Shown here in pieces: positions 1-9,263 of a stretch of DNA of 17,505 nt. Source of the stretch: DAOMNN01 sp050486545 (lineage in GTDB: Bacteria > Pseudomonadota > Gammaproteobacteria > Burkholderiales > Rhodocyclaceae); assembly GCA_050486545.1 (NCBI GenBank), contig JBJHDM010000065.1, forward strand, positions 1 to 17,505. The letters are read 5' to 3'. Under the pieces are notes generated by a model. It worked only from the letters and a program-made list of their open reading frames with translations. It searched no databases and had not been told where the DNA came from. Positions within the stretch are counted from its first letter, which is position 1. Every line of letters begins with the position of its first letter. Both the position numbers and the translations under genes were made by a program.

Positions 1-1
1 A

Positions 2-2260
2 CAGGACTCGATCGAAGGCCCGAGCGAAGAAGCGCTGGATGTGCACCAGAGCGCCGTCCGGACGCTGGAGCGGACCCTCGCGGATCGACACGAGGAACTT
101 GAGGCCGCACAGGCACGCCTCCCCGGTGCCCAGGCGGCACTGCGCGCGGCGCTTGACGAGGATCGTCGCCTGCACCGTGAAGCGACCGAGCTCCGCTCGC
201 GTCGCAACGCCCTGGTGCAATTGCAGGAGAAGGTTCAGGCGCAGGGACGACTCGGGGACTGGCTCGAGCGTAACGGCCTGGCCGGCCGGCCCGTACTGTG
301 GAAGGGAATCGAAGTGGCGCCGGGCTGGGAATCCGCGGTGGAATCGATCCTGCGCGAACGGCTTGCGGCGCTGACCGGAACGGGCAACGAAACGGCGCTT
401 GTCATGCTCGACGATCCGCCCCCCGACTCGCTGGTGATGGCCTTTTCTCATCCCGACAGGCCCGCCACGACACGGGCGGTACGCGCGCCGGAAGGTCTCG
501 AACCGTTGCGCGACCGGGTTTCCACCCGTGACCCGGCCCTGGCAATCTTGCTGGACGAGTGGCTGGCCGGTTGCTTCTGCACCGATTCGCTCGAACCGTG
601 GATCGGAAGGCAGGAAGCGATTTTCGAAGGCATCTGCCTGATCGATCCGCAAGGAACCATGCTCACCGGCAGCACGCTCTCGCACCTGGCCCCGGACAGC
701 CGGACCCATGGCGTGATCGAGCGGCAACGCGAGATCGATGCGCTGCACGCACAGCAGCATGCGGTCGAACGCGAGGCCGAACGGGCGCACGAAGCGCTGC
801 AGGCGGCCGAAACGGCGGCCACGGCGCTGCAGGAAAGCATCGCGCATCTGCGCAAGGAAGTCGAAGCGCTGCGTCAGCGACTGCATGCCGAACAGGTCGA
901 CCTGCTCAAGCTCTCGCAGGCCAGGCAGCGCTATATCGAGCGCTGCGGACAGATCGCCCGCGACCTGTCCGATCTCGTTCACCTCGAATCGACCGAGCGC
1001 GAGCATCTCGCGCGGGCGGAGGTCGAACAGGATCGCTGTACCGCACTGGCGAAACTGCAGTCCGAACACCTGGAAGCTGCGGTATCGGTCTTCACCGAGC
1101 GCGACGGGAGCCTGCGCGAAGCGCGCAGCATGGAGCAGACGACGGCCCGGGAACTGCAGGAGGCTCGCTTTTCGGCGCGCGAGTGTGGCGGAAAGCTCGA
1201 AGAGCTTCGACGCAACCTCGAGCTTGCCATGGAGCAGTTGCAGCGCATTCGTGCCGAAGCCGACAGCCGCGAAGCGGAACGTATTGCAGCCGATCCGAGC
1301 CGGACCGCGGTTGCATTGCAGGAGGCGCTCGAACTACGCCAGGGCAGGGAAGCCGCATTGGCTGCTTGCCGCAACGAGCAGGAAGAGGCCACGGCCCGCC
1401 TGAAGCAGGTCGAAGAGCTGCGCCTGCGCACCGAGCAGGAGGCAGCGCCGGTGCGCGAGCAGGTCGGCGAACTGCGTCTTGCGGTCCAGGCGGCTGAACT
1501 GGCAGTCGGGCAGTTCGCCGAGCGGCTCGCCGAAGTCGGAGCCGACGAAGCGGCGCTATGGCCGATGTTGAGTCCCGATCTTCGCGAACCCTCCCTGCAG
1601 CGGGACGTCAACCGGCTTTCCCGCGAGATCGCCGAATTGGGCCAGGTCAATCTCGCGGCACTCGACGAACTGCGCAGTGCGCAGGAGCGAAAGACCTATC
1701 TCGACATGCAGAACGACGATCTCGTTCGCGCGATCACGACGCTGGAGGATGCGATCCGACGCATCGATCGCGAGACGCGCGAGCAATTGCAGGAGACCTA
1801 CGACACGGTCAACGGCCATTTCGGGACCTTGTTCCCGCAACTCTTCGGCGGCGGGGAAGCGGGGCTCGTGCTCACCGGCGACGAGATCCTCGATGCCGGC
1901 GTCCAGATCGTCGCCCAGCCCCCGGGCAAACGGAACAGTTCGATCCATCTGCTTTCGGGAGGGGAAAAGGCCTTGACGGCCATCGCACTGGTATTCTCGA
2001 TGTTCCAGCTCAACCCGGCGCCATTCTGCATGCTTGACGAGGTCGATGCGCCGCTGGACGATGCGAACACCGAACGATACTGTCGGATGGTGGCGCGGAT
2101 GTCAGGTCAGACCCAGTTCATCTTCATCAGCCACAACAAGGTCACGATGGAGATCGCGCAGCAACTGGTCGGTGTCACAATGCAGGAGCAGGGCGTCTCG
2201 AGGGTCGTCGAAGTCGACATCGAGCAGGCCCTGCGCATGGCCGAAACGGCGGTTGCCTGA
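2..2260 (+). CDS. smc: Chromosome partition protein Smc, C-terminal part (5' end outside window)
   Basis: This is the C-terminal ~752 residues of the Smc condensin ATPase; the frame is open from position 2, so the N-terminal Walker A head and first coiled coil lie upstream. Family role: with ScpA/ScpB it compacts and helps segregate the chromosome. Seen: a hinge region at roughly 245-715 (starting near RLGDWLERN, ending near DPQGTMLTGSTLSH), then a long Glu/Arg/Gln/Ala-rich coiled coil to about 1800, then the C-terminal ATPase lobe. The ABC signature LSGGEK is at 1952-1969, Walker B plus D-loop (FCMLDEVDAPLDD) starts at 2024, and the switch His is in FISHNK near 2130. The catalytic half present looks intact. 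Stop TGA at 2258-2260; zipA starts 35 bp later on the same strand, so co-transcription is likely. Identification is very secure; the truncation is only the window edge. Confidence 0.97.
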   Translation, partial: QDSIEGPSEEALDVHQSAVRTLERTLADRHEELEAAQARLPGAQAALRAALDEDRRLHREATELRSRRNALVQLQEKVQAQGRLGDWLERNGLAGRPVLWKGIEVAPGWESAVESILRERLAALTGTGNETALVMLDDPPPDSLVMAFSHPDRPATTRAVRAPEGLEPLRDRVSTRDPALAILLDEWLAGCFCTDSLEPWIGRQEAIFEGICLIDPQGTMLTGSTLSHLAPDSRTHGVIERQREIDALHAQQHAVEREAERAHEALQAAETAATALQESIAHLRKEVEALRQRLHAEQVDLLKLSQARQRYIERCGQIARDLSDLVHLESTEREHLARAEVEQDRCTALAKLQSEHLEAAVSVFTERDGSLREARSMEQTTARELQEARFSARECGGKLEELRRNLELAMEQLQRIRAEADSREAERIAADPSRTAVALQEALELRQGREAALAACRNEQEEATARLKQVEELRLRTEQEAAPVREQVGELRLAVQAAELAVGQFAERLAEVGADEAALWPMLSPDLREPSLQRDVNRLSREIAELGQVNLAALDELRSAQERKTYLDMQNDDLVRAITTLEDAIRRIDRETREQLQETYDTVNGHFGTLFPQLFGGGEAGLVLTGDEILDAGVQIVAQPPGKRNSSIHLLSGGEKALTAIALVFSMFQLNPAPFCMLDEVDAPLDDANTERYCRMVARMSGQTQFIFISHNKVTMEIAQQLVGVTMQEQGVSRVVEVDIEQALRMAETAVA
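1342..1349 (+). other. KOPS-type FtsK-orienting octamer
   Basis: GGGCAGGG on the plus strand inside smc, left of the dif-like site and pointing right toward it. Confidence 0.45.
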
Positions 2261-2295
2261 ACGGTACGCGTAACGGATTCTGAACGGGACGAAAG

Positions 2296-3417
2296 ATGGA
2301 CAGCGAACTGCAAATCGGACTGCTAGCACTGGGTGTCGCCGCGGTCGTCGGCATCATTGCCTACAACAAATGGCAGGAAAGAAAGCATCGTCAGCATGCC
2401 GAGAAAGCCTTCCGGTCGGAGCACCGCGACGTCCTGCTCGAGCCCCAGCAGGGCGGAGGTGGCGGTCCGAGGAACTGGTCCGAGCCCGGGCTGAGCGACG
2501 ATCCGGCCGAGGATGCCGTGGTGTCCGAGCCGCGTCTCCGCGCAGCGCCGTCGATCCAGCCGTCCGGGCGCCAGACCACCCCGGGCGCTCCGGATGCCGT
2601 GGATCCGCGTCTCGACTGCGTGATCCGGATCGAGTCGATCGAACCACTCGACGTGCCACGCCTGTGGAGCGCGCAGCGCGAGATGCTGCAAGGACTCAAC
2701 AAGCCGATCTGCTGGTTCGCGTTCGATGATCGCGAGAACGTCTGGCGTGCGCTGACCCCGCACAGTGCGGGCGCACACCACTGGTATTGCGTTGCCATGC
2801 AGATGGTCGATCGGCGAGGCGCGATCGGAGCGGAGGAGTTCCAGCTGTTCTCGGGCGGCGTGCAGCGGGTCGCCGATCAGTTTCTGGCCGTGCCGGCCGA
2901 CATCCCGGCACGGGCTGCGGCGCTTGCCAGTGCGGCCGAAATGGACGCGTTCTGCGCCAGCGTCGACGTGCAGATCGGGGTCAATATCGTTACCGAGGGC
3001 GAGCCGTTCGCGGGGACGAAGATCCGCGGCCTGGCCGAATCCGGCGGCATGGTGCTGGGCGACGATGGCGCGTTTCACGCGCGTGACGAAGAGGGTCGCA
3101 GCCTGTTTTCCCTGAGCAATCTCGAGGCGGGACTGTTTTCCGCCGGCGAGATGCGCAACATCCGCACCGCGGCGATCACCTTGCTGATGGACGTCCCCCT
3201 GGTGGCGGACGGCGTAGGCGGCTTCGAGCGCATGATGCGCCAGGCCAACCAGATGGCCGAGGTGCTGCATGGCACGGTGGTCGACGACAACCGTGCGCCG
3301 TTCGGTCCGCAGGCGGTCACGCTGATCCGCAGCCAGATCCAGCAATACCAGGCGAGGATGGCCGAACACGGGATCCCGGCCGGCAGCGCATTGGCCATGA
3401 GGCTGTTCTCTGCGTGA
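2296..3417 (+). CDS. zipA: Cell division protein ZipA (FtsZ membrane anchor)
   Basis: A 373-residue divisome protein. In the family, ZipA sits in the inner membrane by its N terminus and binds the FtsZ C-terminal tail with its C-terminal domain, stabilising the Z ring. Seen: a short N-terminal stretch (MDSEL), one hydrophobic segment at about residues 6-23, then positively charged residues (KWQERKHRQH), a Gly/Pro-rich linker to about residue 103, and a globular C-terminal domain from DPRLDCVIRIESIEP to the end. The end (FGPQAVTLIRSQIQQYQ) resembles the last helix of ZipA domains. It is slightly longer than E. coli ZipA, mainly in the linker. The ATG at 2296 is preceded by a purine-rich GGGACGAAAG stretch. 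Position between smc and ligA matches the common betaproteobacterial order. The linker and N terminus are too variable to recognise alone; the call rests on topology, C-terminal domain and context. Confidence 0.88.
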   Translation: MDSELQIGLLALGVAAVVGIIAYNKWQERKHRQHAEKAFRSEHRDVLLEPQQGGGGGPRNWSEPGLSDDPAEDAVVSEPRLRAAPSIQPSGRQTTPGAPDAVDPRLDCVIRIESIEPLDVPRLWSAQREMLQGLNKPICWFAFDDRENVWRALTPHSAGAHHWYCVAMQMVDRRGAIGAEEFQLFSGGVQRVADQFLAVPADIPARAAALASAAEMDAFCASVDVQIGVNIVTEGEPFAGTKIRGLAESGGMVLGDDGAFHARDEEGRSLFSLSNLEAGLFSAGEMRNIRTAAITLLMDVPLVADGVGGFERMMRQANQMAEVLHGTVVDDNRAPFGPQAVTLIRSQIQQYQARMAEHGIPAGSALAMRLFSA

Positions 3418-5495
3418 TGAGCCTGCCCGCCGAAGTACTCGAACGCGTCGCCCGCCTGCGCGCGGAGATCGAGCGTCACAACCGCGCCTACTACGAACTC
3501 GACGCGCCGACCGTCCCCGATGCCGAGTATGACCGGCTGTTCCGCGAACTTCAGCAACTCGAAGCCGTCCATCCCGAACTGCTGACACCCGATTCGCCGA
3601 CCCAGCGCGTCGGTGGCGCTCCGGCGCCCGAACTGGCCGCCGTGCGCCATTCGGTCCCGATGCTGTCGATCCGCACCGAGACGGATACCACGGCCAACGG
3701 CGTGCGCGTTTTCGATACCCGTGTGCGCAATGCGCTGGGACTCGCCCCCGACGATGCGCCGGTCGACTACCTCGGCGAGCTCAAGTTCGACGGGCTCGCG
3801 ATCAGCCTGCGGTACGAGAACGGCGTGCTCGTGCGTGGTGCCACACGCGGCGACGGCGAGACCGGCGAGGACGTCACCCACAACGTGCGCACGATTCGCG
3901 CAATTCCCCTCCGGCTTGCCGGACAAGCGCCCGAAGTGCTCGAAGTCCGCGGCGAAATCTACATGCGCCGCGATGCCTTCGAGGCACTCAATGCTCGCCG
4001 TCGCGAGAGCGGGGAGAAACTCTTCGTCAATCCACGCAACGCCGCTGCCGGCGCGGTGCGCCAGCTCGACCCGCGCATGGCCGCGCGTCGCCCCTTGTCC
4101 TTCTTCGCCTATGGCATCGGGGAAACTCTGGGCTTCGCGTTGCCCGACACCCAGGCGGGACTGCTCGACGCCCTGGCGGCTTTCGGTGTGCCGGTATGCG
4201 AACACCGCACGGTATCGGAAGGCCCCGAGGGACTGGTCATGTTCCACGACCGCATCGCAGCCCTGCGCGATGCCTTGCCCTACGATATCGATGGGGTCGT
4301 CTACAAGGTCAACCGCATCGCGCTCCAGCGCGAACTGGGCTTCGTCACGCGCGAGCCGCGCTGGGCCGTCGCGCACAAGTACCCTGCGCAGGAAGAGGTC
4401 ACGCGGCTGCTCGACATCGACGTGCAGGTGGGCCGTACCGGCGCGCTGACGCCGGTGGCCCGGCTCGAACCGGTCTTCGTCGGCGGCGTCACCGTCACCA
4501 ACGCGACGCTGCACAACCAGGATGAGATCGACCGAAAGGACGTGCGCATGGGTGACTGGGTCATCGTGCGCAGGGCTGGTGACGTCATCCCGGAGGTGGT
4601 AGGACCGGTCGTGGAACGACGCGAAGGGGACCTGCCGCGCTTCGACCTCCTGTCGCGCTTTCCACGCTGCCCGGTGTGCGGCTCGCACGTCGTTCGCGGG
4701 GAGGACGAGGCGGTCGCGCGCTGTACCGGCGGGCTTTTCTGCCCCGCGCAGCGCAAGCAGGCCCTTCTCCACTTCGCGAGCCGTCGGGCGATGGACATCG
4801 AGGGCCTGGGCGAAAAGCTCGTCGACCAGCTCGTCGACGGGGCCATCGTCAGGACGCCGGCCGACCTGTACCGCTTGGGACTCGTCGCCCTGGCCGATCT
4901 CGAGCGCATGGGCGAGAAGTCGGCCGCGAATCTCCTCGCCGCGATCGAGAAGAGTCGGCAGACCACCCTGGCGCGCTTCATCTACGCACTGGGTATCCGC
5001 AACGTCGGTGAAGCCACGGCACGGGATCTCGCCCGCCATTTCGGCAAGCTCGATGCCCTGATGGAGGCCGATGTGGACGCCTTGCAGCAGGTGCCCGACG
5101 TCGGTCCGGTCGTCGCACGCTGCATCTTTGAATTTTTTACCGAGTCGCACAACCGTGAAGTCATCGAGCAATTGCGTGCGCTGAAGGTCGAGTGGGCCGA
5201 AGGCGAGCCGGCCACCGCGTCCGATGGCCTCCTGGCCGGAAAGACCTTCGTCCTGACCGGCACGCTTCCGTCGATGACGCGCGACGAAGCCAAGGCCCTG
5301 ATCGAGGCCGCCGGAGGCAAGGTCACCGGCTCCGTGTCGAAGAAGACCGATTACGTGATCGCCGGAGGCGAAGCCGGCTCCAAGCTCGAGAAGGCACGAG
5401 CGCTCGGGGTAACCGTCCTGGACGAGGGCGGGTTGCGCGCCTTGCTCGAGACGCTGCCGGCCGGGGATCGTGAAGAGGGAGAAAACCAGGAATGA
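3417..5495 (+). CDS. ligA: NAD-dependent DNA ligase LigA
   Basis: A 692-residue ligase that seals nicks during replication and repair using NAD+. Domains in order: the Ia/NAD-binding helical region (RHNRAYYELDAPTVPDAEYD), an adenylation domain with the nucleophilic Lys at residue 123 in ELKFDGLAIS, the OB fold, a four-Cys zinc finger (Cys 418, 421, 436, 442), helix-hairpin-helix repeats, and a C-terminal BRCT domain from about residue 604 (GKTFVLTGTLP). Length is normal for the family. The segment after PMLS (IRTETDTT) differs from the E. coli version; I recall similar forms in betaproteobacteria but cannot verify that here. Start choice: the ATG at 3417 overlaps the zipA stop by one base (TGATG), implying translational coupling; an in-frame GTG at 3414 would add one residue. 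The 3' end overlaps the galU start by 4 bp (ATGA). Confidence 0.98.
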   Translation: MSLPAEVLERVARLRAEIERHNRAYYELDAPTVPDAEYDRLFRELQQLEAVHPELLTPDSPTQRVGGAPAPELAAVRHSVPMLSIRTETDTTANGVRVFDTRVRNALGLAPDDAPVDYLGELKFDGLAISLRYENGVLVRGATRGDGETGEDVTHNVRTIRAIPLRLAGQAPEVLEVRGEIYMRRDAFEALNARRRESGEKLFVNPRNAAAGAVRQLDPRMAARRPLSFFAYGIGETLGFALPDTQAGLLDALAAFGVPVCEHRTVSEGPEGLVMFHDRIAALRDALPYDIDGVVYKVNRIALQRELGFVTREPRWAVAHKYPAQEEVTRLLDIDVQVGRTGALTPVARLEPVFVGGVTVTNATLHNQDEIDRKDVRMGDWVIVRRAGDVIPEVVGPVVERREGDLPRFDLLSRFPRCPVCGSHVVRGEDEAVARCTGGLFCPAQRKQALLHFASRRAMDIEGLGEKLVDQLVDGAIVRTPADLYRLGLVALADLERMGEKSAANLLAAIEKSRQTTLARFIYALGIRNVGEATARDLARHFGKLDALMEADVDALQQVPDVGPVVARCIFEFFTESHNREVIEQLRALKVEWAEGEPATASDGLLAGKTFVLTGTLPSMTRDEAKALIEAAGGKVTGSVSKKTDYVIAGGEAGSKLEKARALGVTVLDEGGLRALLETLPAGDREEGENQE

Positions 5496-6364
5496 AAGCA
5501 GTCACCAAGGCGGTGTTTCCGGTCGCAGGCATGGGAACGCGCTTTCTGCCGGCGACGAAGGCCAGCCCCAAGGAAATGCTGCCGATCGTCGACAAGCCGC
5601 TGATCCAGTACGCGGTGGAGGAGGCGGTCGCGGCCGGCGTAACCGATCTCATCTTCATCACTGGACGCACCAAGCGTTCGATCGAGGACCACTTCGACAA
5701 GGCCTACGAACTCGAGACCGAACTCGAAGCCCGGGGCAAGAAGGAGATGCTGGAACTCGTTCGCGGGACCGTTCCACCGGGTGTCAACTGCATCTACATC
5801 CGCCAGCCCGAAGCGCTCGGGCTTGGCCATGCGGTGCTGTGCGCGGCGCCGGTGATCGGTGACGAGGCCTTCGCGGTCATGCTGGCCGACGACCTGCTCG
5901 ACAATCATGGGTCCGAGCCGATCATGCAGCAGATGGTCGGCGTCTACAACTACCACCGTTGCTCGGTGCTGGGCACGATGAACGTCCCGCGCGAGAATAC
6001 TCGCCAATACGGCATCGTGAGTACCGAGTCGCAGCAAGGGGTGGTGCAGCGCATGACCGGGATCGTCGAGAAGCCGCGTCCCGAAGACGCACCGACCACA
6101 CAGGCCGTGGTCGGCCGCTACATCCTCACGCCCCGGATCTTCGATCATCTTCGCGCGCTGCAACCCGGTGCCGGAGGCGAGCTGCAGCTTACCGACGCAA
6201 TTGCCTCGCTCCTCAAGGACGAATCCGTCCTGTCGTACCAGTTCGACGGGGTCCGCTACGATTGCGGCAGCAAGCTCGGCTACCTGAAGGCGACGGTGGA
6301 ATTCGCCTTGCGTCACCCGGAAGTCGCCGACGAATTCGCAGCCTGGCTCGCCAACCGGGCCTGA
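5492..6364 (+). CDS. galU: UTP-glucose-1-phosphate uridylyltransferase GalU
   Basis: A 290-residue cytoplasmic enzyme that makes UDP-glucose from UTP and glucose 1-phosphate, supplying surface polysaccharide, LPS core and galactose metabolism. Seen: the N-terminal nucleotidyltransferase signature from Gly13 (GMGTRFLPATKASPKEM), then DKPLIQYAVEEA, the sugar-nucleotide-site stretch QPEALGLGHAV and MLADDLLD, and the C-terminal FDGVRYDCGSKLGYLKA typical of bacterial GalU. Length is usual for the family. The ATG overlaps the ligA stop as ATGA and is preceded by AGAGGGAG and CCAGG stretches that can serve as the ribosome site. It is the last gene of the smc-zipA-ligA-galU run; two hairpins follow, the second a clear intrinsic terminator. 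No truncation or odd residue noticed. Confidence 0.97.
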   Translation: MKAVTKAVFPVAGMGTRFLPATKASPKEMLPIVDKPLIQYAVEEAVAAGVTDLIFITGRTKRSIEDHFDKAYELETELEARGKKEMLELVRGTVPPGVNCIYIRQPEALGLGHAVLCAAPVIGDEAFAVMLADDLLDNHGSEPIMQQMVGVYNYHRCSVLGTMNVPRENTRQYGIVSTESQQGVVQRMTGIVEKPRPEDAPTTQAVVGRYILTPRIFDHLRALQPGAGGELQLTDAIASLLKDESVLSYQFDGVRYDCGSKLGYLKATVEFALRHPEVADEFAAWLANRA

Positions 6365-6380
6365 GCGCAGGTCGAACTGC

Positions 6381-6403
6381 GCCCCGGCCTTCATGACCGG
6401 GGC
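6381..6403. other. Hairpin directly downstream of galU
   Basis: A perfect 7-bp inverted repeat, GCCCCGG and CCGGGGC, separated by 9 nt, begins 16 bp after the galU stop. There is no U tract, so it is not a complete intrinsic terminator. It may protect the 3' end of the galU transcript or act together with the terminator about 24 bp downstream. Confidence 0.5.
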
Positions 6404-6426
6404 TCGCCAAATCGCCGCATCCAAAG

Positions 6427-6454
6427 AAAAAGCGCCCGGGCAGGGCGCTTTTTT
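6427..6454. terminator. Bidirectional intrinsic terminator shared by galU and typA
   Basis: An 11-bp perfect stem (AAAAAGCGCCC pairing with GGGCGCTTTTT) closes a 5-nt loop (GGGCA). The plus strand ends in six T and the minus strand reads out into five T, so it can stop transcription both from galU (plus) and typA (minus). The convergent genes end at 6364 and 6485. The loop and right arm also contain the octamer GGGCAGGG (6438-6445). Confidence 0.93.
6438..6445 (+). other. KOPS-type octamer inside the galU/typA terminator
   Basis: GGGCAGGG on the plus strand, made by the terminator loop plus the first three bases of its right arm. It points toward the dif-like site; the match may partly reflect terminator structure. 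Confidence 0.4.
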
Positions 6455-6473
6455 CGTCTACGGGATGCGAAGC

Positions 6474-6481
6474 GGGAAGGG
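6474..6481 (+). other. KOPS-type FtsK-orienting octamer
   Basis: GGGAAGGG on the plus strand in the short gap between the terminator and the typA stop codon, pointing toward the dif-like site. Confidence 0.45.
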
Positions 6482-6484
6482 CGT

Positions 6485-8302
<1,818 letters not shown>

Positions 8303-8340
8303 GGGAAGGTCCGAAAGTGGAAGTATTTGAAAAGCCGATC

Positions 8341-8349
8341 ATTCTACCA
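8341..8349 (-). promoter_or_regulatory. Extended -10 promoter of typA
   Basis: Read on the minus strand the sequence is TGGTAGAAT: a TG-N extension followed by TAGAAT, one mismatch from TATAAT, 38 bp upstream of the typA start. No good -35 hexamer is seen at 16-18 bp, which fits an extended -10 promoter. Confidence 0.55.
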
Positions 8350-8445
8350 CGGCATGACGCAGTGCATCATCGAAGATTGGGGCGCTTCGCAGCAGATGGC
8401 GGAGCTCCCGGTTGGGGCGCTTTCCCGGGGCGGGCGGTGCCCTCG

Positions 8446-8454
8446 TGCTAGAAT
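8446..8454 (+). promoter_or_regulatory. Extended -10 promoter of the nucleoside phosphorylase gene
   Basis: TGCTAGAAT carries the TG-N extension and a TAGAAT -10 box 29 bp upstream of the start codon, giving an expected leader of about 20-25 nt that includes the GGAGA ribosome site at 8470-8474. No convincing -35 box is seen. Confidence 0.6.
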
Positions 8455-8483
8455 TCGCGCGCTTTCCCTGGAGACGTGCACAC

Positions 8484-9221
8484 ATGCTCGCAATCATCGG
8501 CGGCAGCGGCCTGACCACCTTGTCCAACCTCGAGATCGTACGCCGCGAAGTCGCGCGTACACCGTTCGGCGAACCGTCCGGCGCCTTGATCTTCGGCCGG
8601 CTCTGCGAGCACCCGGTGGTGTTTCTCGCCCGCCACGGTTACGGCCATACGATCCCCCCGCACCAGGTGAACTATCGCGCAAACCTCTGGGCGCTCAAGG
8701 AGGCCGGTGCCACTTCGGTCGTGTCGGTCGCCTCGGTGGGCGGGATTCGCCCGGATCTCGGGCCGGGCAAGCTGGTCGTTCCGCACCAGGTCATCGACTA
8801 CACGTGGGGTCGCGTCAGCACGTTCTTCGAGGGCGCTGACCAACCGGTACATCACATCGACTTCACCGATCCGTACGATCAGGCCTTGCGCCAGCGCATC
8901 CTCGAAGCGGCCGCCCGTGCGGGCGAGCCCGTTCTCGACGGCGGCGTCTATGCCGCCACCCAGGGGCCACGCCTCGAAACCGCGGCGGAGATCAATCGCC
9001 TCGAACGCGATGGGGCCGACCTGGTCGGCATGACCGGAATGCCGGAAGCCGCCCTGGCACGCGAACTGGACCTCCCGTACGCAGCGATCAACGTCGTCGC
9101 CAATCATGCCGCCGGCCGGGCTGCCAGCGAGCACGGCATCCGCTTCGACAGCATAGAGGAAGTACTGCACGAGGCGATGGCGCGGGTGCGCAGGATCCTC
9201 GACTGCATCTGCGAGCACTGA
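8484..9221 (+). CDS. Probable S-methyl-5'-thioinosine phosphorylase (MTAP/PNP family)
   Basis: A 245-residue nucleoside phosphorylase for salvage of the methylthio-nucleoside by-product of polyamine and homoserine-lactone synthesis. Seen: phosphate-loop GGSG at residues 6-9, RHG at 50-52, QGPRLET at 160-166, the methionine of VGMTGMPE near 183 that contacts the nucleoside in this family, and a C-terminal purine-site segment NVVANHAAG at 203-211. That segment has Asn207 where adenine-specific MTA phosphorylases carry an Asp-rich DYD motif, which favours a 6-oxopurine substrate such as methylthioinosine, as in Pseudomonas. Specificity is inferred. Start: GGAGA at 8470-8474 with 9-nt spacing fits the ATG at 8484; an upstream in-frame start at 8412 would precede the promoter and add non-homologous residues. 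It is monocistronic and convergent with the reductase gene. Confidence 0.85.
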   Translation: MLAIIGGSGLTTLSNLEIVRREVARTPFGEPSGALIFGRLCEHPVVFLARHGYGHTIPPHQVNYRANLWALKEAGATSVVSVASVGGIRPDLGPGKLVVPHQVIDYTWGRVSTFFEGADQPVHHIDFTDPYDQALRQRILEAAARAGEPVLDGGVYAATQGPRLETAAEINRLERDGADLVGMTGMPEAALARELDLPYAAINVVANHAAGRAASEHGIRFDSIEEVLHEAMARVRRILDCICEH

Positions 9222-9240
9222 GTCCGGCCACTGCACACGT

Positions 9241-9262
9241 GAGCGGGCGAGGACATCCGCTC
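9241..9262. terminator. Possible hairpin between convergent phosphorylase and reductase genes
   Basis: A 6-bp inverted repeat, GAGCGG and CCGCTC with a 10-nt loop, fills most of the 42-bp gap between two converging genes (stops at 9221 and 9264). No T tract follows on either strand, so termination is only suggested by position. Confidence 0.3.
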
Positions 9263-9263
9263 C

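Noticed and set aside
2323..3588. 421-codon minus-strand frame antisense to zipA
   Set aside because: Shadow of zipA; Arg/His-rich translation without domains.
3075..5171. 698-codon open frame on the minus strand antisense to ligA
   Set aside because: It lies opposite a clearly identified ligase; its translation is low-complexity, rich in Arg/Asp/Val with no recognisable domain. Long antisense frames are expected in GC-rich genes.
8412..8483. N-terminal extension of the nucleoside phosphorylase
   Set aside because: It would start upstream of the extended -10 promoter and the GGAGA ribosome site, and adds residues not found in this family, which begins at the GGSG phosphate loop.
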